This document shows positions 62,586-64,000 of a stretch of 64,000 nt of DNA, one piece after another. Under the pieces are notes generated by a model. That model saw only the letters and a program-made list of their open reading frames with translations. It was not told the DNA's origin and did no database searches. The stretch's first letter is position 1. Each line of letters opens with the position of its first letter. Source of the DNA: Ypsolopha sequella (taxonomy: Eukaryota; Arthropoda; Insecta; Lepidoptera; Ypsolophidae); assembly GCA_934047225.1 (NCBI GenBank), contig OW204005.1:22886396-22950395 (forward strand), given 5' to 3'. Position numbers and translations under genes: made by a program.

Positions 62586-64000
62586 CAAATAAATTCCGGG
62601 AATTTGTTATTTCAATTTCATAACTACGGGGGCGTTTGTGCTAGCAATGATCGCTTCTATTTAAAGCTAATAAAGTCTTTGCTATTGGCCTTTTTGTGTA
62701 GGATGGGTAGTGATTTTTTTGCTAGGATATGAAATACTCTTAACCGCCTATGAACCGCTTTTATGATTAGACGTGTATTTTATGTACTTATTTTACAAAG
62801 TAAATTAATAAACTATATAAATTAATATATTGTCGAATTTTACACGATAATTTATGTTACCTAAATTTTTTTTTTTTCGTATATTCTGGAAATGAAAAGT
62901 GTTGTTATTAATTTAAATTACCATATTTCAATTCTTTAACGAAACCAATTAGTACCAATTATTAGTTTTTTGTCTAGCTCTGTCTAGCATAATATGTAAA
63001 ATAACTCTCGATTAATTGATGATAAGCTTTTAACAGTTTTTATTTTATTTAAAAATGTATTCCAATAAAAGAACAAATTCTTCTCAGAATCCATCACGAT
63101 TGTCGTATCAACACTTCTTCTGAAGTACCAGGCAAGCAGCGTTCCGCAGTAGGTCGACTAGACTCAAGACTCAACCGGTCGCGGCTAGAGAGTGAGAGTG
63201 GCGTTGCGTAACCAGCCGACCCATGCCACCTTAGTACCTCGTGCAGCCTAGATTCAGACTTGTTACTTGGCTATTCTTGGAGAGAGAAAAATGGACTACT
63301 TCCGTGTCCGGATATCCTTTTGGAATTGGTGTGAGAAAAAAATGCAATAAAAAAAGATTGCGTCTTTTAGGAAGAAATAGATTTTTATACACATGCTTTT
63401 ACGTTTTTTATGAGTGAAATCAGTCAATATGACTCGGTTTCTTAAACGTGGGATCCAGAATTATATCTTGCTTGTCGATCATGTGAGCAATTGTCTTTTG
63501 AAACTTATAGGTAGTTAAGGTATAGCATTTGTATAATCAATCACCACTAGTTGAAAGGTGAAGGGAGATTTTTTGGTGAAACCTGCATATCTTAAAAGGC
63601 TGAAGTTCGGACGAATACCTCGGTGAAATAGCTTGGGAGCCAGGAACCAACAAATGTAACATTTATTTTTCATTAAACATTTTTTAATTTTTAATTGTTT
63701 TCATTTTCATTTCCATTTTTCATTTAAATGTGGGTGCACGTATGCTGTTCGAATCATGTGTTACAACTACGACCCCTAATATTAGCAATTCGCGCAAACC
63801 TGTTGCGCGCGTTTATGTCTTTTCTTCATACTAGAGTAGAGTGACTTTGTTACGAGAATACTTGGCAAATAATAAAGATTCGCACCCGATTGTCGAATTC
63901 CGTATAACTCGGGAATGGCTGGGCAACCAGAGTTGAAACTTGGCATATATGTTAACATTATATTGCAGTATCGAAACGCAGAAAGAAAAGTAAATCTGCG
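62586..64000. other. Unassigned stretch at the window end
   Basis: No gene recognised. A SINE-1-like piece (TTGAAAGGTGAAGGGAGA, CCTGCATATCTTAAAAGGC) lies at about 63550-63640. A more GC-rich patch is at about 63120-63250. Confidence 0.35.

Overview
The window looks like AT-rich, repeat-dense nuclear DNA of an insect, most likely a moth or butterfly. The basis is an intronless C/EBP-type bZIP gene, tRNA-headed SINEs with a lepidopteran-looking body, LINE tails ending in (GAATTT)n, RTE-type reverse-transcriptase ends, and many small inverted-repeat transposons (MITEs). The order is an inference; no species can be named.

Host genes are sparse. The one clear gene is an intronless CCAAT/enhancer-binding protein (54182-55027, minus strand) with a GC-rich leader and promoter to its right. 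A candidate last coding exon of an unidentified minus-strand gene lies at 28184-28243, followed by about 2.6 kb of largely repeat-free AT-rich DNA that could be its 3' UTR. A decayed open reading frame of unknown origin covers 51895-53100, and a 48-codon ORF sits at 61619-61765. GC-rich islands at 9085-9485, 32450-32560, 33500-33780 and 49540-49680 are possible promoters or first exons.

The rest is a layered record of transposition. 0-17 kb: small DNA elements of several families (TTAA-flanked, hAT-like with 8-bp duplications, a 231-bp family with CWG duplications, a TACAAGGTG-ended family), SINEs, LINE tails and a 1-kb foldback. 17.3-21 kb: a nearly complete CR1/Jockey-type LINE with an intact endonuclease/reverse-transcriptase ORF, whose 3' UTR carries a small DNA transposon. 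21-43 kb: more MITEs, a 28-bp minisatellite (31485-31979), and nested palindromes around 40.2 kb. 43.0-48.2 kb: an intact Penelope-like element (RT plus GIY-YIG nuclease) with a 12-bp target duplication and what read as identical terminal copies, lying inside older MITEs. 57.5-58.2 kb: a 10 x 37-bp array grown from the inside of a SINE, next to a CWG-family MITE.

The best candidates for something under-described are: (1) five hammerhead-ribozyme-like motifs, two of them in the Penelope element; (2) the 231-bp CWG-duplicating MITE family; (3) the LINE that carries a MITE in its 3' UTR; (4) the SINE-born minisatellite. All positions and pairings were read by eye; no searches were run.
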